32,162 nt of DNA from Comamonadaceae bacterium (GCA_014190675.1 BJGT01000028.1:1-32162), one strand, 5' to 3'; counted from the first letter of the stretch, positions 1 to 10,177 are shown. Program-made: numbers and translations. The notes: generated by a model from the sequence alone, not told the origin.

Positions 1-348
1 CAGAACCTGCTTGGCACGCTGGCCATGGCTCGCACCAATGAGCCCAACTCGGCAACTGCGCAGTTTTTCATCAACGTGCGCGACAACGGCTTTCTTGATC
101 CCATCCTGATCCCGCCGGGCGACCCGGTGCCCAGGTTTGATTACCAAGGGCGAACCTATGAAAACACGCCCCGCGCCAACCTTATGAACGCGCCGCAATT
201 GTTCGGCTACACCGTGTTTGGCAAGGTGGTCAGCGGCTTGGATGTGGTGCTCAAAATGAAAACCAGTCCGACCGGCGCCGGCGGGCCATTCCCTTCTGAT
301 GTACCGAAAACACCGATTCTTATCAACGCTGCAACCCTGGTGAAATAA
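1..348 (+). CDS. Cyclophilin-type peptidyl-prolyl isomerase, 3' part
   Basis: The 5' end lies outside the window; reading frame 1 is open from the first base to TAA at 346-348, giving 115 visible residues. The cyclophilin core is recognisable: LGTLAMART, then [10 protein letters not shown] (the QFFIN motif of the active-site face), NGFLD, and GYTVFGKVVSG near the end. Cyclophilins catalyse cis-trans isomerisation of X-Pro bonds. Compared with the next gene there is an extra stretch of roughly 25-30 residues between NGFLD and GYTVFGKV. The next cyclophilin starts 3 bases after this stop, so the two form a tandem pair. This one may be the exported member (PpiA-like), since the second lacks a signal peptide, but the N-terminus that would decide it is not visible. 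Confidence 0.9.
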   Translation, partial: QNLLGTLAMARTNEPNSATAQFFINVRDNGFLDPILIPPGDPVPRFDYQGRTYENTPRANLMNAPQLFGYTVFGKVVSGLDVVLKMKTSPTGAGGPFPSDVPKTPILINAATLVK

Positions 349-351
349 ATC

Positions 352-858
352 ATGAGTAACCCACAAGTCGAACTCCACATCAACAATTACGGCGTCATAA
401 CGCTGGAACTCGATGCGGAGAAAGCCCCGAAATCGGTGGAGAATTTTCTGCGTTATGTGGCTCAAGGCCACTATGACAACACGGTGTTTCATCGTGTCAT
501 TCCTGGCTTCATGGTCCAGGGCGGCGGCATGGAGCCCGGCATGAAACAAAAGCCCTGTGAAACACCCATCACCAACGAAGCCGATAACGGCCTGAAGAAC
601 CTCAGCTACACCGTGGCTATGGCCCGCACCAGCGACCCGCATTCAGCCACGGCTCAGTTTTTCATCAATATGGCTGACAACGGCTTTCTCGATCACACTG
701 CCATCTCGGCCAAGGGCTGGGGCTATGCGGTGTTTGGCAAGGTCGTGGCAGGCACCGAGGTGGTGGATGAAATTGCGGCAGTCAAAACCGGGCGCAGCGG
801 CTACCATGATGATGTACCCCTCGAAGACCTGCTGATCGAGCGTGCCGTGGCCATCTGA
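352..858 (+). CDS. ppiB: Peptidyl-prolyl cis-trans isomerase B (cytoplasmic cyclophilin)
   Basis: The protein is 168 residues, the usual length of a single-domain bacterial cyclophilin, and has no signal peptide, so it is expected in the cytoplasm. Visible landmarks are [13 protein letters not shown] (catalytic Arg in FHRV), [16 protein letters not shown] and [12 protein letters not shown]. It catalyses isomerisation of prolyl peptide bonds during folding. The ATG lies 3 bases after the upstream cyclophilin stop, and lpxH begins 9 bases downstream, so an operon is likely. Adjacency of ppiB and lpxH is also known from enterobacteria, which supports both names. Confidence 0.95.
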   Translation: MSNPQVELHINNYGVITLELDAEKAPKSVENFLRYVAQGHYDNTVFHRVIPGFMVQGGGMEPGMKQKPCETPITNEADNGLKNLSYTVAMARTSDPHSATAQFFINMADNGFLDHTAISAKGWGYAVFGKVVAGTEVVDEIAAVKTGRSGYHDDVPLEDLLIERAVAI

Positions 859-867
859 TCGACCCGC

Positions 868-1671
868 ATGCAGGGTCTGACTCTCACCGCACCGGCCCAC
901 TGGGCCTGTGTTGATGTGATGTCCGACCTGCACCTGCAGGCCAGCGAGTCGGCGACTGCGGCCGCCTGGGAGCAACACCTGCTCAGCACGCCAGCCGATG
1001 CTGTTTTCATCCTGGGTGATTTGTTTGAGGTCTGGGTTGGCGATGATGTGCTGAGCGACCCGGCGCACCCGGCTGGCTTCGAGGCGGCTTGTGTCAAGGC
1101 CCTGCGCAGCGCAGCGCTGCACCGCAGTATTTTTTTCCTCCACGGTAACCGCGATTTCCTCATCGGCCCGGCCTTTGCGCAGGCCGCCAGCCTGAGCCTG
1201 CTGGCTGACCCGACACTGCTGGAGTTCGGTGGCAAGCGCTGGCTACTGTCGCATGGTGATGCGCTGTGCCTGGATGACACCGACTACCAACACTTTCGGG
1301 CCGAAGTGCGCAGCGCCGCCTGGCAGCAGGCTTTTCTGGCGCAGCCTTTGGCTGACCGCAAGGCAATGGCCCGGTCCCTGCGCGAGCAAAGTCAGGCGCG
1401 CCAACGCAGCGCCCTGCACTATGCAGACCTGCACCACGGCGCAACCCTGGATTGGCTGGCACAGCACCGAGCCAGCGTCTTGATCCACGGCCACACGCAC
1501 CGTCCGGGTGACCATGCCTTGGGACCGGGTTCAAGCCGGATGGTGCTGAGCGACTGGGACTTGAACGCCACACCGCCACGCGCCGAGGTGCTCAGACTGC
1601 GCCTGCCAGACGGCAAGCAGTCTGGTGCAGCGGTCCAGTTACAGCGTATCGGGGTGGGCGCGACGGCTTAA
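868..1671 (+). CDS. lpxH: UDP-2,3-diacylglucosamine diphosphatase
   Basis: This 267-residue calcineurin-like metallophosphoesterase carries the full metal-binding set in order: DVMSDLHLQ, GDLFEVWVGDD, HGNRDFLIG, HGDALCLDD and HGHTHRP. The combination of GDLFEVWVGDD with HGNRDF is typical of LpxH, which hydrolyses UDP-2,3-diacylglucosamine to lipid X at the inner face of the inner membrane, the fourth step of lipid A synthesis. The length is close to other LpxH proteins. It follows ppiB by 9 bases. Its TAA overlaps the stop of the convergent HD-GYP gene within the palindrome TTAA (1668-1671), leaving no room for an intergenic terminator. Confidence 0.95.
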   Translation: MQGLTLTAPAHWACVDVMSDLHLQASESATAAAWEQHLLSTPADAVFILGDLFEVWVGDDVLSDPAHPAGFEAACVKALRSAALHRSIFFLHGNRDFLIGPAFAQAASLSLLADPTLLEFGGKRWLLSHGDALCLDDTDYQHFRAEVRSAAWQQAFLAQPLADRKAMARSLREQSQARQRSALHYADLHHGATLDWLAQHRASVLIHGHTHRPGDHALGPGSSRMVLSDWDLNATPPRAEVLRLRLPDGKQSGAAVQLQRIGVGATA

Positions 1672-3290
1672 GCCGCTAGCAAGTCAGCAACTGCCAAATC
1701 AATTTGTGCGGCTGGCAAAAACTTCCTTGCATAGCGCAGGTATATGCCCTGGGACATGAAAACATCAAACAGATCCGGATCAATATGACCGCTATCCTTG
1801 AGTTTGCGCAGGATGCCAACCGACTGCGACAGGGTCATGCCTTTCTTGTAGGGTCGGTCAGCGGCGGTTAGGGCCTCGAAAATATCGGCGATCCCCATGA
1901 TTCTGGCCTGCACCGACATTTGCTCCCGCCTGAGTCCCTTGGGATAGCCCTTGCCGTCCATACGCTCATGGTGTCCGCCAGCAAACTCGGGTACCCGGCG
2001 CAAATGGCTAGGCCAGGGTAGTTGCTCGAGCATTTTGTTGGTAGCCACAATGTGGTGGTTGATGACGCCACGCTCGGCGGCCGTCAAGGTGCCAGCCCGG
2101 ATGGACAAATTGTGTTGTTCGTCCGGGCTGAGAAAAACCGCCTCCTGCCCCTCAGGGTTGCGCCAAGTTCGGCTGCTGGCAAGGGCTTCGACGCGGGCCA
2201 GGGCGGCATCGTCCATGGCTTCCGAGCCCAGGTTGGCAACCCGCAAAAAATCTCGATCGGCGTCCAGCACCGTTAACTCTGCGCGGCAAGTCGATTCGGC
2301 CAGCGCTTCGGCCTGCGGATCAACACAAACACGCAAAGCCAATTGCTTTTGTAAGGCAGCTATCTGCGCATCGCGTTTGAGCACCTCAAAGCGGGTATCA
2401 ATCAGACCGATGCGGTCAAACAGGGTTTGCAATTTGGTGGCCTTGTCCACCACGTGCACGGGCGTGGTGATTTTTCCGCAGTCATGCAGCAAGCCGGCGA
2501 TCTTGAGCTCATAGCGGTCCTGCTCACTCATGGTGAAATCCGCCAACGGACCCTGTGTGGTTTGCGCGGCAGCATCAGCCAGCATCAAGGTCAGCTCGGG
2601 CACCCTTGAGCAATGCCCGCCGGTGTACTTTGATTTGTCTTCGATCGCCGTGTTGATCAGTTTGATGAGCGACTCAAACAGGGTTTCCAGCTGCGTCAAC
2701 AGCAGTCGGTTACTCAGGGCAATCGCAGCCTGAGAGGCTAGCCATTCCACCAAGCTCTGGTCAGCCATTGAGAAAGCTTGGATCTCACCAGTCCCTGGGT
2801 GCACTGAGTTGATCAGCTGCAAAACGCCGATGATCTGCCCCTGCTGGTCTTTCATCGGCACTGCAAGCAAAGACTTGGATCGGTAACTGTTGAGCTGGTC
2901 AAACTGGCGGGTACCGGAAAAATCATAAGTTGAATCGGTGTAAGCGTCCGCCACATTGATGGTTCGGCGGTTGTTGACCGCACACACAGCCACCATGTTG
3001 TTGTTGGGCTGTCCGGCCGAGTCAAGTAGATGCAGATCGGGCAATTCAACCCGGTGGCCTGAATTTCCGCCCATGGCAAGCCCCAGGGAGTCGGTATGCA
3101 AAATCTCGAAGCGCAGTGCCTGCCTGTCTTCGCTCATTCGGTAAAGGGTGCCGCCATCGGCCCGGGTCAGGCGCTTGGCGGCGAGCAAAATTTGGTCGAG
3201 CAGTGAGGTGATATGGCGTTCTCTTGACAAAGCTGCACCGGCCTCGTTGAGCTGCTCGAGGCGGACGAAAAAATCCTCGCTGCTTGACAT
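1668..3290 (-). CDS. GAF and HD-GYP domain protein, probable c-di-GMP phosphodiesterase
   Basis: The 540-residue protein has an N-terminal GAF domain (about 22-196) and a C-terminal HD-GYP domain (about 205-520). The HD pair is at 269-270 in LLHDCGK, and the signature HHERMDGKGYP is at 440-450, followed by ADIFEALTAADRPYKKG. Both metal-binding motifs are intact, so hydrolysis of cyclic di-GMP is likely; the GAF ligand is unknown. About 170 residues separate HD from HHE, much more than in minimal HD-GYP domains; the added part (about 283-405) contains a likely helical segment around 300-318. No signal peptide or membrane segment is evident, so it is cytosolic. A GGAG ribosome-binding site precedes the ATG by about 7 bases. 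It lies 33 bases after the DUF349 gene on the same strand. Confidence 0.93.
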   Translation of the reverse strand: MSSSEDFFVRLEQLNEAGAALSRERHITSLLDQILLAAKRLTRADGGTLYRMSEDRQALRFEILHTDSLGLAMGGNSGHRVELPDLHLLDSAGQPNNNMVAVCAVNNRRTINVADAYTDSTYDFSGTRQFDQLNSYRSKSLLAVPMKDQQGQIIGVLQLINSVHPGTGEIQAFSMADQSLVEWLASQAAIALSNRLLLTQLETLFESLIKLINTAIEDKSKYTGGHCSRVPELTLMLADAAAQTTQGPLADFTMSEQDRYELKIAGLLHDCGKITTPVHVVDKATKLQTLFDRIGLIDTRFEVLKRDAQIAALQKQLALRVCVDPQAEALAESTCRAELTVLDADRDFLRVANLGSEAMDDAALARVEALASSRTWRNPEGQEAVFLSPDEQHNLSIRAGTLTAAERGVINHHIVATNKMLEQLPWPSHLRRVPEFAGGHHERMDGKGYPKGLRREQMSVQARIMGIADIFEALTAADRPYKKGMTLSQSVGILRKLKDSGHIDPDLFDVFMSQGIYLRYARKFLPAAQIDLAVADLLAA

Positions 3291-3323
3291 ATCAAACTCC
3301 CCGATTGAACTATGTTGGCAAAC

Positions 3324-5999
3324 TCAGGCCTTCAGCAAAACCTTGAGGCAGGCCTGCGCACGACGCGCGCTGTGCCCATCAAAGTTGCAGGCCAACAAAC
3401 GCGCCAGGTCTTCGCCCCAGGTCTGGGCTGGCTCGGGGTCGTGACGCCGCGTCAGCAACTGCAACTGTAGCAAGCGGCGCTCCTGGATGTGCTCGGCTGG
3501 CGTGGGTATGTCGGCGGCCATTTCAAGCCGCAACAGGGCCACGCCCGGGTCCGCCGCAGGCGTTTGTTCAAGTGCGCGCACCCAGGTCGCACGGGTCGGC
3601 GGGCTCACCCGAGATCCAAGCTCTTGGGCGCTGGGTAGCTCAGTGGCGGCGCGGCGCTCCCAGGCCGCCAGCAGTTGGGTCAGCGCCTCGCCATGCGCTT
3701 GGGCGGCGAGCTTGCGCAGCGCCAACTGTGCCCGCTCCAAGGCATCTCGCTGGGCCCTGAATGCAGCATCTCCCAGCCGTACGGCTTCTTGGCCGCCGTT
3801 GGGCGCCGGCGGGGCCGCGCCCCGGTCCGGCGCGCGCGCACCGCGTGGGCTCTCGCCAGCAAAACGGCCGCCGTCTTTGCGCTCACCGAATTTACCCCCC
3901 CGTGGCGCGGCTGCAGGCTCAGCTTTTTTCATGCCGGGCCGGTCATCGCCACGCACTGCGACCACCGGTTTGGGCGCAGGTTTGGGCAGCACAGCCGCTG
4001 CGCTGAGCTCGGCTGGGGCCGACGCCGGCTCATCAGTCGGCAATACCGGCAGCACGGGCGGCGCCTCGGTTTCCTGAGCTTGAATCTGAATCTGAGCCTG
4101 TGCTTGGCCCCGCAGGGCGGCATCCAAAGAAGCCATGGCCACCCGTATGGCTTGGGCATCAGCGCTGGCGTTGGCAAGCTCGAGGCTGCGCGCTGCGTCG
4201 AGCACCAGACGGTCGCGTTCGCCCAAGGCTGCTTGGCTGCGCTCCCGCTCCTGGGTCTTGCGGTTAAAGGCGTCGTCAATCGGCTTGCGAAAAGCGTCCC
4301 AGAGCTTTTGCTCCAGCCGGCGCTCCATGGGCACGCGCTGGGCCTGGGCCTGCCAGCGCTGTTGCAGGTCCCGCACGGCATCCAGGCGCAGTTGGGGTGC
4401 GGCGCCGAGCAGGGTGGCCTCGTCAACCATCGCCTGGCGCAGCAGCAAGCTTTGCTGCTGCACCGCCTCCAGCGGCGCGCTGGCCTTGTCCATGGCTGCC
4501 TGCCACAGCGGCTGCAGTTCTGCCAAAACCTTGTCGCCGACATGCCCGGCGGCACGCCACTGGTCGACAAATTGGTTAAGCAGCCGCGCAAAGCCGCGCC
4601 AGTCCTCGTCGAGCGCGGTGGTGTTGGCATTGGCCCACTGCATGATGTCTTCGATCATGGCCAGCCGCTGCAACCGATGTTCGATCGATTCGGCTCTGAC
4701 CCGCTCCAGCCAGGCTTCAACCACCTTGTGTGCCTCGTTGCAGGCTTCATCGAAGCGCTTCCACAGGCCCTGGTTGGGCACGCCGCCCTGATCGGTCTGT
4801 TTCCATTGCTCGCGCAAGGTGCGCAGCAGCTCTTGCATTTTTCGACCACCCAGGGCCTGTCCCTCCGGGCGTTTGAGCAGACCCTCAGCCCGGCCGACCA
4901 GTTCCTCACGCAACTGGTCGGCACGCCAGCGTTGCCAGCCCTCGAGCTCGCCGGCAGCAGCCAGCGCGCCATGCGACTGGTTCTCGAGCTTGTCATCAAT
5001 CAGCCGGCCCTGCTCCTTGAGGGCCTGGCGCAGCGCTGCAGCCGCACCGGCACTGGCTTTGCCGTGCCCCTGGGCAATTTCTTGCTCCAGCTTTGTCAGC
5101 GCCTCTTGCACTCTGTGCACGGCCTGGGCGCGCACTTCGGGGTCGATCTTGGGTTTTTGCGGTTTACTCAAGGACTCTGCCGCAGCACCGCGAAGGGCGC
5201 GCAGTTCATCGGCCCAGACCGGCACTGCGGGCAGGGCAGCGGCAGCGTCCGCAGCGGCGGCAACGGTTTGCGCCAGTGCCTCCCGAAACGACTCCCAAAC
5301 CACTAAAAGCTGCCCGCGCGAGGTCTCCAGCAGAGGTGGGAAACGGGCCTCGACACTGGGCCAGTTGCCATCCGTCAAAAGTACGCCGGCCTGCACCTGC
5401 CAATGGTCGACATCAATTTGCAAGGCCTGCGCGGCAGCCTGCGCATCGCGCCAAGACTTGGTCGAGAGAACCTCGATGCGCTGTGCCAGCAACACTGCGG
5501 CCTCGCGTTGCACCTGCACCCGGTGTTGCAGGTCTTCAATGCCCTTGACCCGCTCGCTGAGCTGGCCCTTGAGGGTAAGAAGGGGCTCGCGGCTCAGGGG
5601 CGCGCCGGCTTTGGCGGCATCGCGCTGCCAGGCCATGGCGTCAGCGATGTTGAGTTTGGGGCTGGCCAACCAGGCCTCCCCCCTGTCGGCCCACTCCTGG
5701 GCAATCGATTCCTGTGCGCGGCTGCGCTTGATCTCGTCTAGCTTTTCACGCAGTAACTTGGCCGCCCCTTTGTCTTTGGCGCTGAGTTCCTTGTAGACCG
5801 CCTGCATGTCCTCAGGCCTCGGGTCGCGGGCCAGCCAGTCGCGAATGCACCCGGTGCGCTCACTCGAGGTGAGGGCCGAGAAGGCGCCGCCGGTCAGCCG
5901 GTCGAGGTGGTGCGCCTCGGGCTGGGCCCCGCCGTTTGCGGGCACAGCGTCGGTCTGAGAAGTCTTGGGTTCAGCGGGAAAAGGAAACATGGGATGCAT
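3324..5999 (-). CDS. DUF349 domain protein
   Basis: A large protein of about 891 residues from ATG 5999, rich in Ala, Gln, Arg and Trp with repeated helical units of the W-x-x-F/L type (LWKRFDEACNEAH, LWDAFRKPIDDAF), as in DUF349 repeat proteins. The first repeats lie in the central third; a low-complexity Pro/Ala/Gly-rich linker of roughly 80-100 residues separates them from a C-terminal helical part. DUF349 proteins have no settled biochemical role, and none is assigned here. The frame is open up to 6077, but the N-terminal residues from there look non-coding; ATG 5999 or ATG 5990 is more plausible, neither with a strong ribosome-binding site. The HD-GYP gene follows on the same strand. Confidence 0.85.
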   Translation of the reverse strand: MHPMFPFPAEPKTSQTDAVPANGGAQPEAHHLDRLTGGAFSALTSSERTGCIRDWLARDPRPEDMQAVYKELSAKDKGAAKLLREKLDEIKRSRAQESIAQEWADRGEAWLASPKLNIADAMAWQRDAAKAGAPLSREPLLTLKGQLSERVKGIEDLQHRVQVQREAAVLLAQRIEVLSTKSWRDAQAAAQALQIDVDHWQVQAGVLLTDGNWPSVEARFPPLLETSRGQLLVVWESFREALAQTVAAAADAAAALPAVPVWADELRALRGAAAESLSKPQKPKIDPEVRAQAVHRVQEALTKLEQEIAQGHGKASAGAAAALRQALKEQGRLIDDKLENQSHGALAAAGELEGWQRWRADQLREELVGRAEGLLKRPEGQALGGRKMQELLRTLREQWKQTDQGGVPNQGLWKRFDEACNEAHKVVEAWLERVRAESIEHRLQRLAMIEDIMQWANANTTALDEDWRGFARLLNQFVDQWRAAGHVGDKVLAELQPLWQAAMDKASAPLEAVQQQSLLLRQAMVDEATLLGAAPQLRLDAVRDLQQRWQAQAQRVPMERRLEQKLWDAFRKPIDDAFNRKTQERERSQAALGERDRLVLDAARSLELANASADAQAIRVAMASLDAALRGQAQAQIQIQAQETEAPPVLPVLPTDEPASAPAELSAAAVLPKPAPKPVVAVRGDDRPGMKKAEPAAAPRGGKFGERKDGGRFAGESPRGARAPDRGAAPPAPNGGQEAVRLGDAAFRAQRDALERAQLALRKLAAQAHGEALTQLLAAWERRAATELPSAQELGSRVSPPTRATWVRALEQTPAADPGVALLRLEMAADIPTPAEHIQERRLLQLQLLTRRHDPEPAQTWGEDLARLLACNFDGHSARRAQACLKVLLKA

Positions 6000-6366
6000 G
6001 GCAAGGATGACGACCCCCGGCGGCTTTGCACCGGGGTTTGAGCTGCTATTCTCACCGCTATTTGGCCAATGCTCCAAAAAGCTCAGGGTTCGGACAGGCG
6101 AAGAGCCCTTGTTACAAATAATAATTTAGTCTATTGATGTAATTTAATATATATTTTTAATACTAAAAAATCCACCTAGAATCCGGTAGCCCAGCCAATC
6201 AAAGGGAAAACCCTTGGCAGCTCGGGCTTGGGTTTGGCCAGCGCTAAGTCCTTAAAGAAGCGACCCGAACACCGGGCGCAAACCCAGAACGGGGGGAGTA
6301 CAAACATGAGATGCGTCGCTCAAGGCGCCATCCGGGCCACCTAGGCCGCGCCAATCAGGAGAATCC
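6000..6366. other. Intergenic region with AT-rich island and possible structured leader
   Basis: This spacer separates the leftward DUF349 gene from the rightward transglycosylase gene and no convincing coding frame was seen. Bases about 6112-6172 are strikingly AT-rich against the GC-rich background and are the most likely site of divergent promoters. Downstream, an 8-bp inverted repeat (TGGGTTTG 6229-6236 with CAAACCCA 6279-6286) encloses a smaller stem (CCCG/CGGG), and AAGGG-AAAA-CCCTT lies just before it. The transglycosylase leader would therefore be about 190 bases long and foldable. I could not match it to any known riboswitch. Confidence 0.5.
6134..6162 (+). promoter_or_regulatory. 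Candidate promoter of the lytic transglycosylase gene
   Basis: TTGATG at 6134-6139 resembles a -35 element, and TTAATA at 6157-6162 follows after a 17-base spacer as a possible -10. The pair lies in the most AT-rich stretch of the spacer. The match is moderate, and AT-rich DNA gives such pairs by chance, so the start site is uncertain. Confidence 0.3.
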
Positions 6367-7185
6367 ATGACCGGTTCGAAAAAAATCTCACAAAGCATGC
6401 GACTGCTGGCGGCGGACAGCAGCCGGTGGATGGCGGAACTCGCCCGCAACGGCCTGGCCATGCTGGGCACGGGTGTGGCTGCGGCAGCGCTGGTGCTGGG
6501 CCTGCATACTGACTGGCGGCAGGCGGCCGAGAGCGATGCACTGGCCTGGTTACAAAACCGGCAGCTTCCCGGCTCAGTCGGGGACAAAAAGAACGATGCC
6601 AGTGACCGGGCCACGGCCAGCCAGCCGGGGGATTTGCCCAAAGCGCAGGCGGCGCTGGCCTATTGGTTGAGCAACAAATACCGAATTGCTCCGGAACCCC
6701 TGAGCGCCATCGTGGCTGAGGCCTACCTCATCGGCCTGCGTTCGCGTCTGGAGCCCACACTCATACTGGCGGTGATGGCCGTGGAGTCCGGCTTCAACCC
6801 ATTTGCGCAAAGTCCGGTGGGCGCCCAGGGCCTGATGCAGGTCATGACCCGGGTACACAGTGACAAATTTCACCCTTTTGGTGGGGCACTGGCGGCCTTC
6901 GACCCGCTCACCAACCTGCAGGTTGGCGCTCGGGTGTTGCAAGAGTGCATCGCCCGGGCCGGCTCGATCGAAGCCGGTCTGAGGCTCTATGTTGGCGCGG
7001 CAGACCTCGATGACGATGGCGGCTATGTGGCCAAAGTCATGGCCGAGCACGGCAAACTGCAAGCCGTAGTCAGGGGACAAACCGTTGCAAGCACCGCAGA
7101 CACGCGCCCGCCGCCAAGCGGCAAGCCAGCAGTTGGCGCCGACAGCATAGCCTCACTGAGCTTGCCCAAGGGAATAGGGCAGTAA
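6367..7185 (+). CDS. Membrane-anchored lytic transglycosylase (SLT domain)
   Basis: A 272-residue protein with one hydrophobic segment near residues 28-43 ([17 protein letters not shown]), suggesting an inner-membrane anchor or signal, and a periplasmic SLT-type transglycosylase domain at about 110-235. The catalytic glutamate is E140 in [13 protein letters not shown], followed by GAQGLMQVM, the family signature. Such enzymes cleave the MurNAc-GlcNAc bond of peptidoglycan with formation of 1,6-anhydroMurNAc. The start is supported by AGGAG at 6357-6361, 5 bases before the ATG. glyA begins 32 bases downstream on the same strand. The C-terminal 40 residues are low-complexity. Its specific physiological role cannot be told from sequence. 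Confidence 0.9.
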   Translation: MTGSKKISQSMRLLAADSSRWMAELARNGLAMLGTGVAAAALVLGLHTDWRQAAESDALAWLQNRQLPGSVGDKKNDASDRATASQPGDLPKAQAALAYWLSNKYRIAPEPLSAIVAEAYLIGLRSRLEPTLILAVMAVESGFNPFAQSPVGAQGLMQVMTRVHSDKFHPFGGALAAFDPLTNLQVGARVLQECIARAGSIEAGLRLYVGAADLDDDGGYVAKVMAEHGKLQAVVRGQTVASTADTRPPPSGKPAVGADSIASLSLPKGIGQ

Positions 7186-7217
7186 ACTGCCGGCATTTTT
7201 TTTGCCCGTCAACCCCC

Positions 7218-8462
<1,245 letters not shown>

Positions 8463-8577
8463 TGCCCGGGCGGTACGGAAAAAAACAATGAAAACAACGA
8501 ATTGGCGTGCAGGTTTAGGCATTTCTGGCTCGGGGCACTGAGCCCCAAGGCGCAGGACAGTCCGCACTCTTACCACC

Positions 8578-9027
8578 ATGAAATGTCCGTTTTGCAGCCA
8601 TGCGGACACCCAGGTGGTCGATACCCGCGTCTCCGAGGATGGCGACTTTATACGCCGCCGCCGCCAGTGTGCCCATTGCGAGAAACGTTTCACCACCTAT
8701 GAACGGGCGGACGTCAATTTCCCGAATATTGTCAAGAAGGATGGGCGGCGCATAGAGTATGACAAGGTCAAGCTGCTCGCCTCGATGAATCTGGCGCTGC
8801 GCAAACGCCCGGTCAGTACCGAGCAGGTCGACGGCGCAGTTGAGCGGATCGAAGAAAAATTGCTCAACCTGGGGCTGCGCGAAGTTGCCTCAACCCGCAT
8901 CGGCGAGCTGGTCATGCGCGAACTCAAAAAGCTCGACAAGGTGGCCTATGTCCGCTTTGCCAGCGTTTACCGCAGCTTTGAGGATATCGATGACTTCAGA
9001 GCCCTGGTGGACGAGGTGCGACGTTAG
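8578..9027 (+). CDS. nrdR: Transcriptional repressor NrdR
   Basis: The 149-residue protein begins with a zinc ribbon (MKCPFC ... QCAHCEKRF, two CxxC pairs), followed by an ATP-cone domain from about residue 47 ([15 protein letters not shown]) to the C-terminus. NrdR binds ATP/dATP through the cone and represses ribonucleotide reductase genes at paired NrdR boxes. Length and domain order are canonical. No nrd gene and no obvious NrdR box pair is in this window, so its targets lie elsewhere. The stop TAG overlaps the stop of the convergent pilin gene within TTAG (9024-9027). The spacer before it contains a small GGGGC/GCCCC hairpin without a T-run. Confidence 0.97.
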   Translation: MKCPFCSHADTQVVDTRVSEDGDFIRRRRQCAHCEKRFTTYERADVNFPNIVKKDGRRIEYDKVKLLASMNLALRKRPVSTEQVDGAVERIEEKLLNLGLREVASTRIGELVMRELKKLDKVAYVRFASVYRSFEDIDDFRALVDEVRR

Positions 9028-9473
9028 CGCCAGCACTCTGCCACGCTGACCTCACTGCCCGAGCGGCCTTTGACGCCGGTGTGCGAGAGGGTCAGGTTGC
9101 CGCAATCATCGCTCCCGGTCGGTGTGGCCGTCAGGGTAAAGCTGTTGAGGGTTGCCGACAGGCTCAAGCGGTAACGCGGCGAATCCGCCGGAACCATCTG
9201 CAAGCGCTGCGGCAAGGTCGGGCTGAGGCTGCCAGCCTCGTCGAGCGTGTAGCGGCTGCTGGCGGCATAAAACCGCGCCATGAACTGCTGCGCCTCCAGC
9301 AAAGCGATGCGCGCCTCAGACCTATAGCCGCGCTTGACGCTTTGCAGATAGCTCGGATAAGCCACTGCAGCCAGAATACTGACAATGACCAGCACCACCA
9401 GCAACTCCAGCAGCGTGAACCCGACCTCTAAGACAGGCGGCTGGCGCGGGGCTGAGGGGGTGATTGCTTGCAT
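9024..9473 (-). CDS. pilE: Type IV minor pilin, PilE-like
   Basis: The 149-residue protein is a prepilin: a leader of about 18 residues ending in Gly is followed by [13 protein letters not shown], with the invariant Glu at mature position 5, so processing and N-methylation by PilD are expected. A short C-terminal domain carries two cysteines (DDCGNL and AECWR) that can form the D-loop disulfide. It is the last gene of the pilin operon. I take the ATG at 9473, which is 2 bases after the pilX stop; a GTG at 9509 inside pilX would add 12 residues. Similar genes are named pilE in minor pilin clusters. It could prime or cap the pilus rather than form the main fibre. Confidence 0.88.
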   Translation of the reverse strand: MQAITPSAPRQPPVLEVGFTLLELLVVLVIVSILAAVAYPSYLQSVKRGYRSEARIALLEAQQFMARFYAASSRYTLDEAGSLSPTLPQRLQMVPADSPRYRLSLSATLNSFTLTATPTGSDDCGNLTLSHTGVKGRSGSEVSVAECWR

Positions 9474-9475
9474 GT

Positions 9476-10177
9476 TCAACGAATCGGCGGGTTGATGATG
9501 CGTTGCCACAGGCGGTCGCTGATGCGGCGTGCAGCGCCTGCGGGCTCGGTGGTAGCGGGCGCATCGACCAGCAACACAATAGACTGCAACCAGACCACCG
9601 CCCCGGCTTTGGTGCTGCCGTTCAGGGGGTCTGCCAGATAGCCCGGGCTAAAGCCCCGCGCGGTAATGACCAAGGCCCGCTGCTCGCCCGGCAACAACTG
9701 CTGCTCGGCCAGGCACTCGGGCCCAAAGGGCAGCGAAAAGGCGCTCAGGGACGAGCTGAACCAGGCCTCAGGTGGCCTGGTTTTACTGGCTGCGCCACCA
9801 CCAGCCGGGCCCCAACTCGCGGCCTGCCCCCAAACCGATTGCGCAGCACTGGCACCCACAGCCACCTCTGGCAAATTGGCTTGGCGCAGAGTTGCCACTC
9901 GCTGCCCATCGGGCTTGAGCAACTCGGCCTCACAGTAGCGCAGTGCCGCTTCGGCATATTGCTGCGCCAGGTACTGCAGGCGCATGTTGTTGCCGGCCTG
10001 CTCCGCCGAGGTGGCACTTCGCAAGGCCGAGGCCGAGCTCAAACCTATAACCACCAGCAGCACCAACACCACAACCAGTGCTAACCCGGCCTGCGGCGTC
10101 CTGATGCCGGTCTGGCCACGGCTGCGCGGCAGCCTGGGCGCAGGCAGCAGGGTGAGGGAAAAGTCGGCTTGCACCAT
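9476..10177 (-). CDS. pilX: Type IV pilus minor component PilX
   Basis: The 233-residue protein has an N-terminal extension of about 30 residues and then AGLALVVVLVLLVVIGLSS, a prepilin-like helix that lacks Glu at position 5, as is usual for PilX-type proteins. The following EQAGNNMRLQYLAQQYAEAALRYCEAE is typical of the PilX N-terminal domain. PilX joins other minor pilins in a complex that initiates pilus assembly. I choose ATG 10177, overlapping the pilW stop as TGATG. In the commonest arrangement pilY1 would follow, but here the stop is followed 2 bases later by the pilE ATG. Confidence 0.88.
   Translation of the reverse strand: MVQADFSLTLLPAPRLPRSRGQTGIRTPQAGLALVVVLVLLVVIGLSSASALRSATSAEQAGNNMRLQYLAQQYAEAALRYCEAELLKPDGQRVATLRQANLPEVAVGASAAQSVWGQAASWGPAGGGAASKTRPPEAWFSSSLSAFSLPFGPECLAEQQLLPGEQRALVITARGFSPGYLADPLNGSTKAGAVVWLQSIVLLVDAPATTEPAGAARRISDRLWQRIINPPIR

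Noticed and set aside
3675-5306. Long open frame opposite the DUF349 gene
   Set aside because: It is antisense to a clear helical-repeat protein and its translation is low-complexity; codon bias of the true gene explains it.
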